Of a stretch of 64,000 nucleotides of DNA, positions 10,380 to 19,238 are shown piece after piece. The DNA comes from Clostridiales bacterium CHKCI006. Its GTDB lineage: Bacteria > Bacillota_I > Bacilli_A > Erysipelotrichales > Coprobacillaceae. Under the pieces are notes generated by a model. It made no database searches. It was not told the origin of the DNA and saw only the letters and a list, made by a program, of their open reading frames with translations. The stretch lies in assembly GCA_900018345.1 (NCBI GenBank), contig FCNA01000108.1:1-64000 (forward strand), read 5' to 3'. The number at the start of each line of letters is the position of its first letter. The first letter of the stretch is position 1. The translations under genes were made by a program, and so were the position numbers.

Positions 10380-10393
10380 CAACTTAGTGCTAA
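10367..10393 (-). promoter_or_regulatory. CIRCE operator 1 (over the -35 box)
   Basis: TTAGCACTG (10367-10375), nine bases and TAGTGCTAA (10385-10393) match CIRCE with one mismatch per arm. Its centre is 46 bp from the centre of CIRCE 2. Confidence 0.9.
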
Positions 10394-10413
10394 TATTTCG
10401 AAGTTTTTTATAC

Positions 10414-10443
10414 AAAAAAAGCTTCTGCAGCCAGGCTGCAGAA
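10414..10443 (-). terminator. Terminator upstream of the hrcA operon
   Basis: The perfect stem TTCTGCAGC/GCTGCAGAA (10423-10431, 10435-10443) is followed on the minus strand by a T-run. It separates the P-loop kinase transcript from the heat-shock operon. Confidence 0.85.
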
Positions 10444-10550
10444 ACCAAACCTCACCTGTTCAGCAATAATGTGCATGATCTTGAAATGCGCCTCAAATGA
10501 TAAGGATCAGCATTTTCGAATCATCTTCTCTTTTGATGATCAGGCTGCGT

Positions 10551-11033
10551 TTATTTTGGACTTTGAAGTATCTTCAGGCACTGGCTTAGGGCCAGTGCCT
10601 CATCCCACGCACCGTAATCACGTTGACAGACATCCGACCAGGAAGGAACCTTGAGGCCCGTCAGATCCGATTGTCGATTTTCGACGCGCTGCCGATGCAA
10701 TTGGATATCTTTCACTTTCAATTCAAACTGATAAAGACAGGCATTACATGTATCAGCAAGTTCTCTAAACCACGAACGCGTCAAATGCATGGGATTGACG
10801 GTATCGATGAGCACACTGTTTCCTATATTCAAGTTTTCCCGAGCTAAATGAATCAGCGCCTGATATCCTTCCCCTTCACTTCCAGCATCCGGGTCGTGCT
10901 GACGAAAACTTGCTTCCACACAATCTACACGCAAATAACAAAGCCAAAGCTGCTTGGATAAATGTCGCGCAATCGTTGTTTTCCCGGTCCCCGGTAAGCC
11001 AGATAGAATAATCAATTGTGGTCGAATCGACAT
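10551..11033 (-). CDS. Small P-loop kinase-like ATPase (AAA_33 type)
   Basis: From the ATG at 11033 (GGAGGAG six bases upstream) this is a 160-residue protein. It opens with the Walker A loop in LIILSGLPGTGKTTIARHLS; a conserved strand YLRVDCVEASF follows, then a Walker-B-like SVLIDTVNP. The C-terminal part has an Arg-rich lid-like stretch (HRQRVENRQSD). This is the layout of small predicted kinases related to zeta toxin, gluconate kinase and adenylylsulfate kinase. The substrate is unknown. There is no antitoxin-like neighbour, which argues against a toxin role. It lies 39 bases after hemW, so may share its transcript. Confidence 0.75.
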   Translation of the reverse strand: MSIRPQLIILSGLPGTGKTTIARHLSKQLWLCYLRVDCVEASFRQHDPDAGSEGEGYQALIHLARENLNIGNSVLIDTVNPMHLTRSWFRELADTCNACLYQFELKVKDIQLHRQRVENRQSDLTGLKVPSWSDVCQRDYGAWDEALALSQCLKILQSPK

Positions 11034-11072
11034 CACATTCTCCTCCTTCTCTTATCACAGGACAGATCATCT

Positions 11073-12167
11073 TTATGCTAGTTTTAACAGCAGTTCATCC
11101 AAAACAGCCAGTCCTTTGGGCAAGCAGTATAAATGCTTGCCATCATCAGCAATGAACCCCTGGTCTATCATCCACTTCAGTGCCTCAGGGTAAAAGGCAA
11201 ATGGACTTTGCTTAAACCGCTCTGCAAACTTTTCCAGATCAATGCCCTCCTTCATGCGCCAGTTCAACATGAAGCTCTCAAAGACCTGTTCTTCCAAGCT
11301 TAAAGACTGCTGCGTATAGGTCGTTACCCCTTTGAGATACTGGTTAATCGAACGTGTATTATCATAACGTATCGACCCGATATAGCCGCTCGCCCCAGCA
11401 CCTATGCCAACATAGCCTTCATTTCTCCAATAGACCATATTATGCTGCGAACGATAACCCGGTTTAGCATAATTGCTGACTTCATAATGTTCAAATCCAT
11501 TGGCTTTTAAAAAGTGTTGAATTAGATCATCTGCTTCAAGGATCCATTTTTCATCTTTAGGCGCCTGTTGCCAAAGAGCAAAAAGGGTATGTTCTTCCAG
11601 GATCAAAGAATAATAGGAAAGATGCTTGACTCCTAGATTGAGACTTCTTTCCAGATCTGTTTTGAGCGTCGCATGCGTCTGTCCAGGCAGACCGTACATC
11701 AGATCAAAAGAAATATTATTCAAACCGACCTCATGACAGCAGGCAACGGCCTTGGTGATTTGACTGACCGTATGCTGGCGGCCAAGATGCCTGAGAATCG
11801 TTTCATCAAAAGTCTGTACGCCTAAACTGAGGCGGTTGATCCCGCCCTCTTTCATGAGCTGGATTTTCTTTTCATCCAACTGCTCCGGATTCGCTTCAAT
11901 GGTCGCTTCTTTTGCACCGCTCAAAGGACGTTTTAAAATCGCCAGTAAGCGTCTTAATTGCGTCTCATTAAGGGAACTAGGCGTACCGCCGCCAATATAG
12001 ACCGTACGGAATGGACGATCTGCATTTCTTGCCTGCAATTCCCTTTCCAGCCGATCAAGATAAGCATCGACCCACGGTTCATAATAGTAGACCTTGCAAA
12101 AATCACAATAGGCGCAAATATGCCGGCAAAAAGGGATATGAACATATAGGCTAGATGGTTCAGTCAT
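11073..12167 (-). CDS. hemW: Radical SAM heme chaperone HemW
   Basis: The start at 12167 (MTEPSSLYVHIPFC) gives 364 residues and overlaps the sdaA stop by eight bases. The radical SAM cysteines are C14, C18 and C21 in FCRHICAYCDF, with no fourth Cys like that of true HemN before them. GGGTPSSL and the NPEQL motif follow, and a HemN C-terminal domain ends the protein. HemW is a heme-binding chaperone, often misnamed coproporphyrinogen oxidase. B. subtilis has the homologue directly upstream of hrcA; here only the P-loop kinase lies between. No heme-synthesis genes are in the window although the hem cluster would be expected between engB and spoVID. Confidence 0.9.
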   Translation of the reverse strand: MTEPSSLYVHIPFCRHICAYCDFCKVYYYEPWVDAYLDRLERELQARNADRPFRTVYIGGGTPSSLNETQLRRLLAILKRPLSGAKEATIEANPEQLDEKKIQLMKEGGINRLSLGVQTFDETILRHLGRQHTVSQITKAVACCHEVGLNNISFDLMYGLPGQTHATLKTDLERSLNLGVKHLSYYSLILEEHTLFALWQQAPKDEKWILEADDLIQHFLKANGFEHYEVSNYAKPGYRSQHNMVYWRNEGYVGIGAGASGYIGSIRYDNTRSINQYLKGVTTYTQQSLSLEEQVFESFMLNWRMKEGIDLEKFAERFKQSPFAFYPEALKWMIDQGFIADDGKHLYCLPKGLAVLDELLLKLA

Positions 12168-13362
12168 CAATAACAAGCTCCTTAGCCAAGCCACCCAATG
12201 AGGTTTCCCGATAAGCAGGATTCAGATCATGCCCGGTATTCTTCATGACACGCACCACGGAATCAAAGGAAACCCGATTTTCTCTCAGCTTCCCTAGTTC
12301 ACGGGCATATATCGCCGCATCCATGGCTCTTAAAACACCAAACCCGTTGCGTTCGATGCAAGGAATCTGGACATAACCACCGACCGGGTCACAGGTCAGA
12401 CCCAGCTGATGTTCAAGGCCCATTTCAGCTGCATATTCTATCTGACGCAAATTGAGGCCAAGCAAGCTGGCATAGGCTGCAGCAGTCATGCTGATGGCTG
12501 AACCCACCTCAGCCTGGCAACCGCCCTCTGCCCCTGAGATCGTTGCATTGGTCTTGATCAAATTTCCAAACAGACCGGCAATGCCCAGCGCCCGTAAGAT
12601 CTTACTTTCCGGCATCTTTTGCACACGGTGACAATAATAGATCAAAGCCGGCAAAACCCCGCTAGCGCCACAGGTCGGTGCAGTGACGATCTTCTCTCCG
12701 CTGGCATTTCCCTCACTGACAGCATAGGCAAAACTTGTCAGCAGCAGTCTTTCATTCTTTGCTTTTTTAGCTTCTTCATACAGATCAGCGGCTACCCGTT
12801 TAAGATGTAACTTCCCTGGTAAATAACCTCGGGTCGTCAGTCCACGTTCCACGCTTTCTTCCATGACCTTTAAGACTTCTCTTAAATAATCCTCAAAATC
12901 GTCATCTTCATTTTGTAAAATGTAAGTATAGACATCCATTCCTACATCATCCAGGTAGTTCTCGATCGCTTCGATAGACTGATGGGGATAATACTGGCGC
13001 GGTTTGGCAAAGGATTCATTTTCAAAAACGATGCTGCCGCCACCAATCGAATAAGCAACTGAACGCTTTAATTCATGATCATCCTTGTCGTAAGCAACGA
13101 TCATCATCCCATTAGGATGAGCAGGTAAAGCTTTGATCTGCCAACTGATGGAAACCGGACAGGGAGCAAGGGTCTTTTCAATAATATAATCCGTTAAGTG
13201 TCCTTTACCCGTCAATGCCAAACTACCATATAGCGTCACTTCATAACGCGTTGCCTGCTCGCCGACTTCCTTTTGAATACTTTCACAGATACGCTGTGGC
13301 CCCATTGTATGGGAAGAAGATGGGCCAACGCCAATCTTAAATAACTCTTTAATGGATTCCAT
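12160..13362 (-). CDS. sdaA: L-serine ammonia-lyase, iron-sulfur dependent, single chain
   Basis: Starting at 13362 (GGAG upstream, MESIKELFKIGVGPSSSHTM) gives 400 residues. The N-terminal beta-type domain with PSSSHTMGP is followed by the alpha domain, with the [4Fe-4S] cysteine motifs APTCGASGVLPAL, GAEGGCQAEVGSA and TCDPVGGYVQIPC. Alpha and beta parts are fused in one chain, unlike the two-subunit B. subtilis enzyme. The oxygen-sensitive cluster suits an anaerobe. It converts serine to pyruvate and ammonia. The gene is inserted between holA and hemW with a four-base gap on one side and an overlap on the other, so it is translated with them. Confidence 0.93.
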   Translation of the reverse strand: MESIKELFKIGVGPSSSHTMGPQRICESIQKEVGEQATRYEVTLYGSLALTGKGHLTDYIIEKTLAPCPVSISWQIKALPAHPNGMMIVAYDKDDHELKRSVAYSIGGGSIVFENESFAKPRQYYPHQSIEAIENYLDDVGMDVYTYILQNEDDDFEDYLREVLKVMEESVERGLTTRGYLPGKLHLKRVAADLYEEAKKAKNERLLLTSFAYAVSEGNASGEKIVTAPTCGASGVLPALIYYCHRVQKMPESKILRALGIAGLFGNLIKTNATISGAEGGCQAEVGSAISMTAAAYASLLGLNLRQIEYAAEMGLEHQLGLTCDPVGGYVQIPCIERNGFGVLRAMDAAIYARELGKLRENRVSFDSVVRVMKNTGHDLNPAYRETSLGGLAKELVIDD

Positions 13363-13366
13363 GATC

Positions 13367-14338
13367 CTATCTCCTTTCGTGCTGTACGCCAACATTCAAT
13401 AAAAACAATTCCAATCCCTGTGTTTTATCGACCTTGCCATTTTTGATAGCGACATCCAACTGGGAAAGCTGATCCAAAAGGGATAATAGGTCTCCCAATT
13501 CAAACTGACGGCAATCCCTGCGAATATAAGGCAGGCGTTTGGAATTAATGTCCAGATACTGGCTGATCTCCTGATCATTATACCCTTTACGATCTAAGAG
13601 CCGCACCTGATAAAGCAGACGCAAATTCGTCGCAATCAACGCGATCAGACGTACGGGTTCTTCATTTTTCAACATCAGATCCTGATAAATATCCATTATG
13701 CGATCCAATTGGCGTCTCAGGATCGCATTGGATAGTTCAAAAACATTTTCTTCAATGGGTTTAGCTACCAAAAGCTTGACATCAGCTAAAGTCGTATGCG
13801 CATGGTGCAGGGTCAGTTTCTCAATTTCCAGTTTCAACTGCATCAGACTGCTTCCGGCTCGATCAATCAGCAGTTCCAGGGCATCATCGTCAATGGTTGA
13901 CTGACGACGCTTGAACCCATTCCGGATCGTTGCCCGCAATTGATGAATATCCGGGTGTTTGGCTTCAAAGAAGGTCGCCTGCTTTCTTAACTGTTTGACT
14001 AATTTCCGCCGCTCATCCAGTTTTCCTTCCTGAAACAGAACCACGATGTGACTGGGATCTGTGGAAAATAAAAGGTTCGTAAAAGCCTCAATTTCTTTAT
14101 CGCTGGCTCCCTTGACCTTTTCAGTCGTAAAAAAATAAGGATGATAAAGGACCGTCATCCGATAAGGACTAAAAAAAGGCGCGCTGGTGATTTCTTCACT
14201 GAGCAATGAGAGCGGAACTTCTCGGCAGTCAAACGTACTGAGATTGAGTTCAGGCATCTCGATTGGATACTCTTCTTTAAGCTTTTCCAGACGGTTGTCC
14301 ATCAAAAGACGTTCCTCACCATAGATTACAAATAGCAT
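13367..14338 (-). CDS. holA: DNA polymerase III delta subunit
   Basis: About 323 residues from the ATG at 14338 (AGGTG upstream). It begins MLFVIYGEERLLMDNRLEKL and carries the delta pattern of a degenerate AAA+ clamp-loader subunit: FFSPYRMTVLYHPYFF, then VLFQEGKLDERRKLVKQL and a C-terminal collar domain (RLLYQVRLLDRKGYNDQEIS). Delta opens the sliding clamp. It follows comEC, as in B. subtilis (comEA-comEB-comEC-holA), though comEB is missing here. Confidence 0.93.
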   Translation of the reverse strand: MLFVIYGEERLLMDNRLEKLKEEYPIEMPELNLSTFDCREVPLSLLSEEITSAPFFSPYRMTVLYHPYFFTTEKVKGASDKEIEAFTNLLFSTDPSHIVVLFQEGKLDERRKLVKQLRKQATFFEAKHPDIHQLRATIRNGFKRRQSTIDDDALELLIDRAGSSLMQLKLEIEKLTLHHAHTTLADVKLLVAKPIEENVFELSNAILRRQLDRIMDIYQDLMLKNEEPVRLIALIATNLRLLYQVRLLDRKGYNDQEISQYLDINSKRLPYIRRDCRQFELGDLLSLLDQLSQLDVAIKNGKVDKTQGLELFLLNVGVQHERR

Positions 14339-14380
14339 TTTCATCACCTAGGGACATTATACTTCAATTCCAGCTGAATT

Positions 14381-16378
14381 TCATCCTTTTTTAGCGGTTT
14401 TCAGCCAGGTCTGATCATCCTTGAAATAGAGGTGGACCATGCCATTTTCACTAGTCAGATAGGTCCTGATACCATAGGCATTGAGCCTGGACATTACTTC
14501 TTCATGCGGGTGACCGTAGAGATTATGCCTAGCTACCGAAACCAGCCCGATTTGAGGCTGGATTTGCGCCAGAAAATCAGCTGAGCTGCCGGTATTGGAC
14601 CCATGGTGGCTGACTTTTAACACATCGCATTTCAACTCAGGATATTCCTTGATCAATTCACTCTCAATCGCAATCGACGCATCCCCCATCATTAGGTAGT
14701 GATAGCCTCCCAACCAAAAAGAGAGAACCTGACTGGTATCGTTATTATCGTCAGCTGGATAATGATTCAGATTACGGATAACTAAGCCGCCCAGTTCCAG
14801 TGTTTCAAAAGAAGTATAGACAGCTTCAACCGGATAATTCGCCTGTAGACTTTCTAAGGCACCGCTGTGGTCAAAATCGTCATGACTGATCAAGACCGCA
14901 TCGAGATGACGAATCCCCCGAGACTTCAAATAGGGAATCAACGTCTTCGTTGCAACATCTGTATAAAGCGACCCGCCCGTATCAATCAGGATATTGGCTT
15001 TCTGATAAGGTAAAGAAATCAGAAAACTATCCCCCTGACCGACATCAATCATGGTGACCTCTCCGTAAGGCCGCAGTAAAGGTGAGAGATAAATGAGCAG
15101 ACAGGCACCCACAAAAGCCAATCCATAAGGCCAATGCGATCGTCTGAAGGTTCTGGCATATCCCCATCCTAAAAGTGCGGCATAATAAAGCAGGAAAAGC
15201 CAGATAGAAGGTTGACCGGTCACAATCGTAAAACTGAATCTGGCTAAGAAGGCCAGTCCATTCTCTAAGATCTGCCACAAAAAGACACATAAACCATCGA
15301 ACCATAACCCTGTCAAGGCATTAAGCAGGAAGATGGGGAAGAGAAGATCCACGATGGGGGCTAAGATCCAGCTAAATAACATGCCTAAAGGATTCACTTC
15401 ATATTGAAAATAAGCCTGGATCATCAGACTGAATAAAAACAAAAAGAGTTCGGAACGCCGATCATGCTTAAAAATAATCAGGGCAAAATAGAGACTCATA
15501 GCAAAGACAAAGGAGAGATGGAAGATCACATAAGGATTCATACACAGCATGATGATCCCTGTGAGACCTAAACGGTCCAGCGTGTTCCAGCGTTTGATTG
15601 GCAAAAACTGAAATAAAAACATCCAATAGGCGCGCCAGGCGGCGAGATTTCCTTTCAGGATCAATGCATAGAGCGTCATCAACAATAAAATCAGATAGCG
15701 CGATACGCGTGGTGAAAAGAAAAAGCTAAAGATCTGTTTACTGATCTTTTCTAACAGACTTAAATGAGTCCCGCTAATTGTAAAGAGATGAAGGACGGCG
15801 AGCGTTTGAAACGTTCCGATCGTCTCACTCAAACTTTCACTTTTAGCCCCTAAAAGCAGATACTCAGAAGCGTCACGCACCCCGGAATTGGCCAATCGTG
15901 AAGTAAACCACTCCTTGAGTGACCATTGATGCCCGGTCACCTGTAAGGTCTCTACCTCCCCCTTGATACCAACCCCTTTACCCAACAGATAGTGTTTCTC
16001 ATTGAAATCAGAATCATTCGATGGTGTCTCCATCTCCAGGGCATGATAAGTGATGTGTACCCGGTCGCCTTCTTTGAGATCAGGGAATTCGCCCTCAAAG
16101 GCATAGCGAGCCCGCCCATCCTTGACAAAGAAACGATACGTCTGCACTTCCTCCACCACCCCTGAAACCTCTGTTCCAGGGGGACGAGGGAAAGTGAAAA
16201 AGGTAAGGCTCAGGATCAAGGCCAGGCCAAAGATCCAGCCAGTCTGCCTGCCTCTTCTCCCGAAAACAAACAAAAGCACGATCAACAGCAGCAAGATTCC
16301 CGGCAAGCCAAAGATAAAGCACCAGTCCATGGCCAAAAGGCACAGGAAAAGATCAAAGCCAACATATCCTAAAGGCAA
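14381..16378 (-). CDS. comEC: DNA internalisation channel ComEC/Rec2
   Basis: The frame is open for 665 codons. The first possible start is a TTG at 16378 overlapping the comEA stop, but it lacks a clear ribosome-binding site; the ATG at 16330 is an alternative. Layout: N-terminal membrane helices, an OB-like segment (about 70-130), the ComEC competence domain with TISGTHLSLL, several membrane helices (about 215-430), and a C-terminal metallo-beta-lactamase-like domain with MIDVGQGDSFLI, ISHDDFDHSGAL and VSHHGSNTGSS. It forms the channel for single-stranded DNA uptake, working with ComEA. Whether the strain has the remaining competence genes cannot be seen here. Confidence 0.93.
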   Translation of the reverse strand: MPLGYVGFDLFLCLLAMDWCFIFGLPGILLLLIVLLFVFGRRGRQTGWIFGLALILSLTFFTFPRPPGTEVSGVVEEVQTYRFFVKDGRARYAFEGEFPDLKEGDRVHITYHALEMETPSNDSDFNEKHYLLGKGVGIKGEVETLQVTGHQWSLKEWFTSRLANSGVRDASEYLLLGAKSESLSETIGTFQTLAVLHLFTISGTHLSLLEKISKQIFSFFFSPRVSRYLILLLMTLYALILKGNLAAWRAYWMFLFQFLPIKRWNTLDRLGLTGIIMLCMNPYVIFHLSFVFAMSLYFALIIFKHDRRSELFLFLFSLMIQAYFQYEVNPLGMLFSWILAPIVDLLFPIFLLNALTGLWFDGLCVFLWQILENGLAFLARFSFTIVTGQPSIWLFLLYYAALLGWGYARTFRRSHWPYGLAFVGACLLIYLSPLLRPYGEVTMIDVGQGDSFLISLPYQKANILIDTGGSLYTDVATKTLIPYLKSRGIRHLDAVLISHDDFDHSGALESLQANYPVEAVYTSFETLELGGLVIRNLNHYPADDNNDTSQVLSFWLGGYHYLMMGDASIAIESELIKEYPELKCDVLKVSHHGSNTGSSADFLAQIQPQIGLVSVARHNLYGHPHEEVMSRLNAYGIRTYLTSENGMVHLYFKDDQTWLKTAKKG

Positions 16379-16824
16379 AGATAAGGCCGATAATTTTGAT
16401 ACGATTTTTCACCGATTCCCTTCACATTCAAAAGATCCTCAAGGCGCGAAAAAGGCCTGGCCGCAATGATGGCCTCCGCCCTTTTTTCACCAATCCCTTT
16501 GATCTCCATGAGTTCTACCTTGCTGGCTTTGTTTAAAGAAATGAGTCCTTCCTGTTTCTTTTGAATGTAGAGATGATCTTCATGGGAGAGAACCACCGTC
16601 ATGTTTAGACATTCCAGGGCTGCCTCATGACCAACATCCAATTCATCAATCACCATCTGTACGGTAGGTTCCTGATCAAAAACAAGTGTCTTCTCTACCA
16701 TCCCTTCAACATGGATCACAATCTCAACAGGCATTTCTTCTACCTCACTTTCCTGCGTCCTAGATTGGGACTGAAACCAGGCGAACAAACAGAACAAAGC
16801 AACGCATAACCATTTCTTTAACAT
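16369..16824 (-). CDS. comEA: Competence DNA receptor ComEA
   Basis: This 151-residue protein has one N-terminal membrane anchor (WLCVALFCLFAWF, about 5-17), an SLBB-like segment (VEIVIHVEGMVEKTLVF, about 33-49) and a C-terminal double helix-hairpin-helix DNA-binding module (LISLNKASKVELMEIKGIG and LEDLLNVKGIGEKSYQNYRP). It binds incoming double-stranded DNA outside the membrane and passes it to ComEC. It overlaps comEC by a few bases. Confidence 0.95.
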   Translation of the reverse strand: MLKKWLCVALFCLFAWFQSQSRTQESEVEEMPVEIVIHVEGMVEKTLVFDQEPTVQMVIDELDVGHEAALECLNMTVVLSHEDHLYIQKKQEGLISLNKASKVELMEIKGIGEKRAEAIIAARPFSRLEDLLNVKGIGEKSYQNYRPYLCL

Positions 16825-16835
16825 GTTGATCCAAT

Positions 16836-16859
16836 AAAAAAAGAGATCTTTGGATCTCT
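16836..16859 (-). terminator. Terminator of ruvAB, overlapping the ruvB stop
   Basis: The stem AGAGATC/GATCTCT (16842-16848, 16853-16859) is followed on the minus strand by seven T. Confidence 0.8.
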
Positions 16860-17865
16860 ATAATAATTGCTGCATAAAAGGAATATGAAAATGTGCATAG
16901 CCTAGTTCTGTGACAACGCGCCCTCTGGGTGTTCGTTTGATCAAGCCCACCTGTAAAAGATAAGGTTCATAAACATCTTCGAGTGTCTGCGGCTCTTCAC
17001 CAATCGACGCAGCCAATGACTCCAGCCCGACCGGGCCGCCTTTAAAGCGTTCAATGATTCCCATGATATACTTCTGATCGACATCATCCAGTCCCAGGTC
17101 GTCGATCTTCAGACGATCCAGCGCCTCGCTGGTTCTAGCCTTGGTAATATGATCGTCCCCATTAAACTGTGCAAAATCACGCACACGTCGAAATAAACGG
17201 TTGGCAATACGCGGTGTTCCCCGTGAACGTTTGGCCAGTTCGACTTTCGCATCCTCGTCCATCTCAAAGTGATAGACTCGACTTGTTCTGGAGATAATCT
17301 GAGTCAGCTCTTCAATGGAGTAATACTCAAGCTTAGAAATAATGCCAAAGCGATCACGTAAAGGGGCAGAAAGATCCCCGGCTCTGGTCGTCGCACCAAT
17401 CAGCGTAAACGGAGGCAGATCGATACGTACCGAACGTGTCGCTGCATCCTTGCCAATGACCACATCGACACAAAAATCTTCCATCGCTGGATAAAGCACC
17501 TCTTCCACCACTTTAGGCAGACGGTGGATCTCATCAATAAATAACACATCACCGGGTTCCAAACTCGAAAGCAAGGCCACCAGATCACCGGTCCGCTCAA
17601 TGCTCGGTCCGGTTGTGACCCGGATATGTGAATGCATCTCATTGGCAATGATCATGGACATCGTCGTCTTTCCCAGCCCCGGTGGACCGTACAACAAGAC
17701 ATGATCCAGTGATTCATTACGCATTTTGGCAGCCCCGACAAAAACTCTTAGATTCTGCTTCAGGTCGCTCTGCCCGACATATTCATCAAAAGATAAGGGA
17801 CGCAGACTGCCTTCTTCATCATCTTCCAGCGAAGGATCTAAAATTTCATCTCTTTCCAAGATCAT
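16858..17865 (-). CDS. ruvB: Holliday junction branch migration helicase RuvB
   Basis: 335 residues. It carries [14 protein letters not shown], Walker A in [20 protein letters not shown], Walker [21 protein letters not shown], sensor 1 [19 protein letters not shown] with the arginine finger, and the C-terminal winged helix ([14 protein letters not shown]). With RuvA it drives branch migration of recombination intermediates. It lies 19 bases after ruvA. Confidence 0.98.
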   Translation of the reverse strand: MILERDEILDPSLEDDEEGSLRPLSFDEYVGQSDLKQNLRVFVGAAKMRNESLDHVLLYGPPGLGKTTMSMIIANEMHSHIRVTTGPSIERTGDLVALLSSLEPGDVLFIDEIHRLPKVVEEVLYPAMEDFCVDVVIGKDAATRSVRIDLPPFTLIGATTRAGDLSAPLRDRFGIISKLEYYSIEELTQIISRTSRVYHFEMDEDAKVELAKRSRGTPRIANRLFRRVRDFAQFNGDDHITKARTSEALDRLKIDDLGLDDVDQKYIMGIIERFKGGPVGLESLAASIGEEPQTLEDVYEPYLLQVGLIKRTPRGRVVTELGYAHFHIPFMQQLL

Positions 17866-17884
17866 TCCTCCTCTCTTTCAAATT

Positions 17885-18445
17885 TTATTTCACTAATAGA
17901 CTCAAGGCCTTTTTCACATAACCATTCGTATCAAGGGTTTCTGTAATACGCTTCATCACAGAAGTGATCTCACTGGCTTTATAGCCCAATGCTTTTAACA
18001 CTTCCATCGCCTCTTCGCGATCAGCATCCACTGACTGATCCGCCTGATCACTGAGAACTAGCTTGCCTTTCAGATCCAGAACGATCTGCTGCGCAGCTTT
18101 TGGACCGATGCCCGGAATCTTCTTTAAATAGGCGATATTCCCATCCTCGATTGCACCCACTATCTTTGTATAATCCCCGCAGGCTAAAATGCCGACGGCT
18201 GTCTTCGGACCAATGCCCTTGACCATGATCAGCTTTAAAAACAGGTCCTTGGCCTCTTCAGATGGAAAGCCGAAAAGCAGCTGAGCATCCTCGCGAACCT
18301 GCTGATAAAGATAAATAGTGACTTCTTCGCCTTGCTTGTAATCATAAGGATTGGCCACAAAGACCTCATAGCCGATACCCTGATGATCAAGCACGACATG
18401 ATCTTTATAGCGTCTTGTTATTGTTCCTCTGATGTAGTGATACAT
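17885..18445 (-). CDS. ruvA: Holliday junction DNA-binding protein RuvA
   Basis: 186 residues with an N-terminal OB fold (YHYIRGTITRRYKDHVVL), two helix-hairpin-helix motifs (LIMVKGIGPKTAVGIL, then LKKIPGIGPKAAQQIV) and a C-terminal RuvB-binding domain (EAMEVLKALGYKASEITSVM). It forms the tetramer that holds the four-way junction. Its start overlaps the preceding gene by 28 bases. Confidence 0.97.
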   Translation of the reverse strand: MYHYIRGTITRRYKDHVVLDHQGIGYEVFVANPYDYKQGEEVTIYLYQQVREDAQLLFGFPSEEAKDLFLKLIMVKGIGPKTAVGILACGDYTKIVGAIEDGNIAYLKKIPGIGPKAAQQIVLDLKGKLVLSDQADQSVDADREEAMEVLKALGYKASEITSVMKRITETLDTNGYVKKALSLLVK

Positions 18446-19161
18446 GTGGCATGCTCCTTTACTTTAATGCTAAAGTGTTCAAAAAGATGCCGACATCCCT
18501 CATCATTTTCAAACATCATCTCCGGATGGAACTGAACTCCCCAGACAGGCAGGGTCATATGTTCAATTCCTTCAATCACACCATCTCTGCTTTGCGCCGT
18601 GACTTTAAAATGAGGTGCCACTTCCTTGATTGCCTGATGGTGATAACTATTCACAAAGGCTTTTGAGCCAAAGATTGCATGAAGAAAAGATCCTTCTTTG
18701 ATATCGATCCAATGCGAACCATATCCGCGCGATCCTTTCTGATGATGCATCAGCAAAAAATTGGGATTTAAGCCTAAATCCTGATACAGGGTCCCCCCAA
18801 AAAAAACATTCAACATCTGAATGCCACGACAGATCCCTAAGATCGGCTTATTTTGCTTTTTCACCGCTTCCAGCAAATGCCATTCAAAAGTATCACGAAA
18901 ACAATCAAAATCCCCGCATTCTTTTAAGATCTCTTCCCCATAGTAACGCGGATGGATATCCACACCACCCGTTAAGATCAATCCATCACAAAGGCTGACC
19001 ATCTGCGCAATACTGTTTGCATCCTGAATAATCGGAAGCATGATCGGCGTATTTCCTGTCGCCTCGACTGCCTTAAAATACAATTCGTTGATTCCACCGC
19101 GGACAAAACCTTCGACATTGGTCGATCCACCGGTAACTCCAATCACTAATCGTTGACGCAT
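18418..19161 (-). CDS. Class I glutamine amidotransferase-like hydrolase (peptidase C26, PuuD-like)
   Basis: 247 residues with the C26 pattern: IGVTGGSTNVEGF start, DGLILTGGVDIHPRYYGEE, the nucleophile elbow ILGICRGIQMLNVFFGG with catalytic Cys, and the His-Glu pair in VWGVQFHPEMMF. Family members hydrolyse gamma-glutamyl bonds, as in gamma-glutamyl-GABA in putrescine breakdown, or folate polyglutamates. No other polyamine genes are nearby, so the substrate is open. It overlaps the start of ruvA, which suggests one transcript. Confidence 0.88.
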   Translation of the reverse strand: MRQRLVIGVTGGSTNVEGFVRGGINELYFKAVEATGNTPIMLPIIQDANSIAQMVSLCDGLILTGGVDIHPRYYGEEILKECGDFDCFRDTFEWHLLEAVKKQNKPILGICRGIQMLNVFFGGTLYQDLGLNPNFLLMHHQKGSRGYGSHWIDIKEGSFLHAIFGSKAFVNSYHHQAIKEVAPHFKVTAQSRDGVIEGIEHMTLPVWGVQFHPEMMFENDEGCRHLFEHFSIKVKEHATCITTSEEQ

Positions 19162-19208
19162 TCACAATCCCCCTCTTCTATACTCACTAGTATAACATAT
19201 TTAAGGAA

Positions 19209-19238
19209 AGAAAAAAACCTTCCTGAAAGAAGGTTTTA
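19209..19238 (-). terminator. Terminator overlapping the obg stop
   Basis: The stem AACCTTC/GAAGGTT with a short loop is followed on the minus strand by seven T. Confidence 0.85.
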
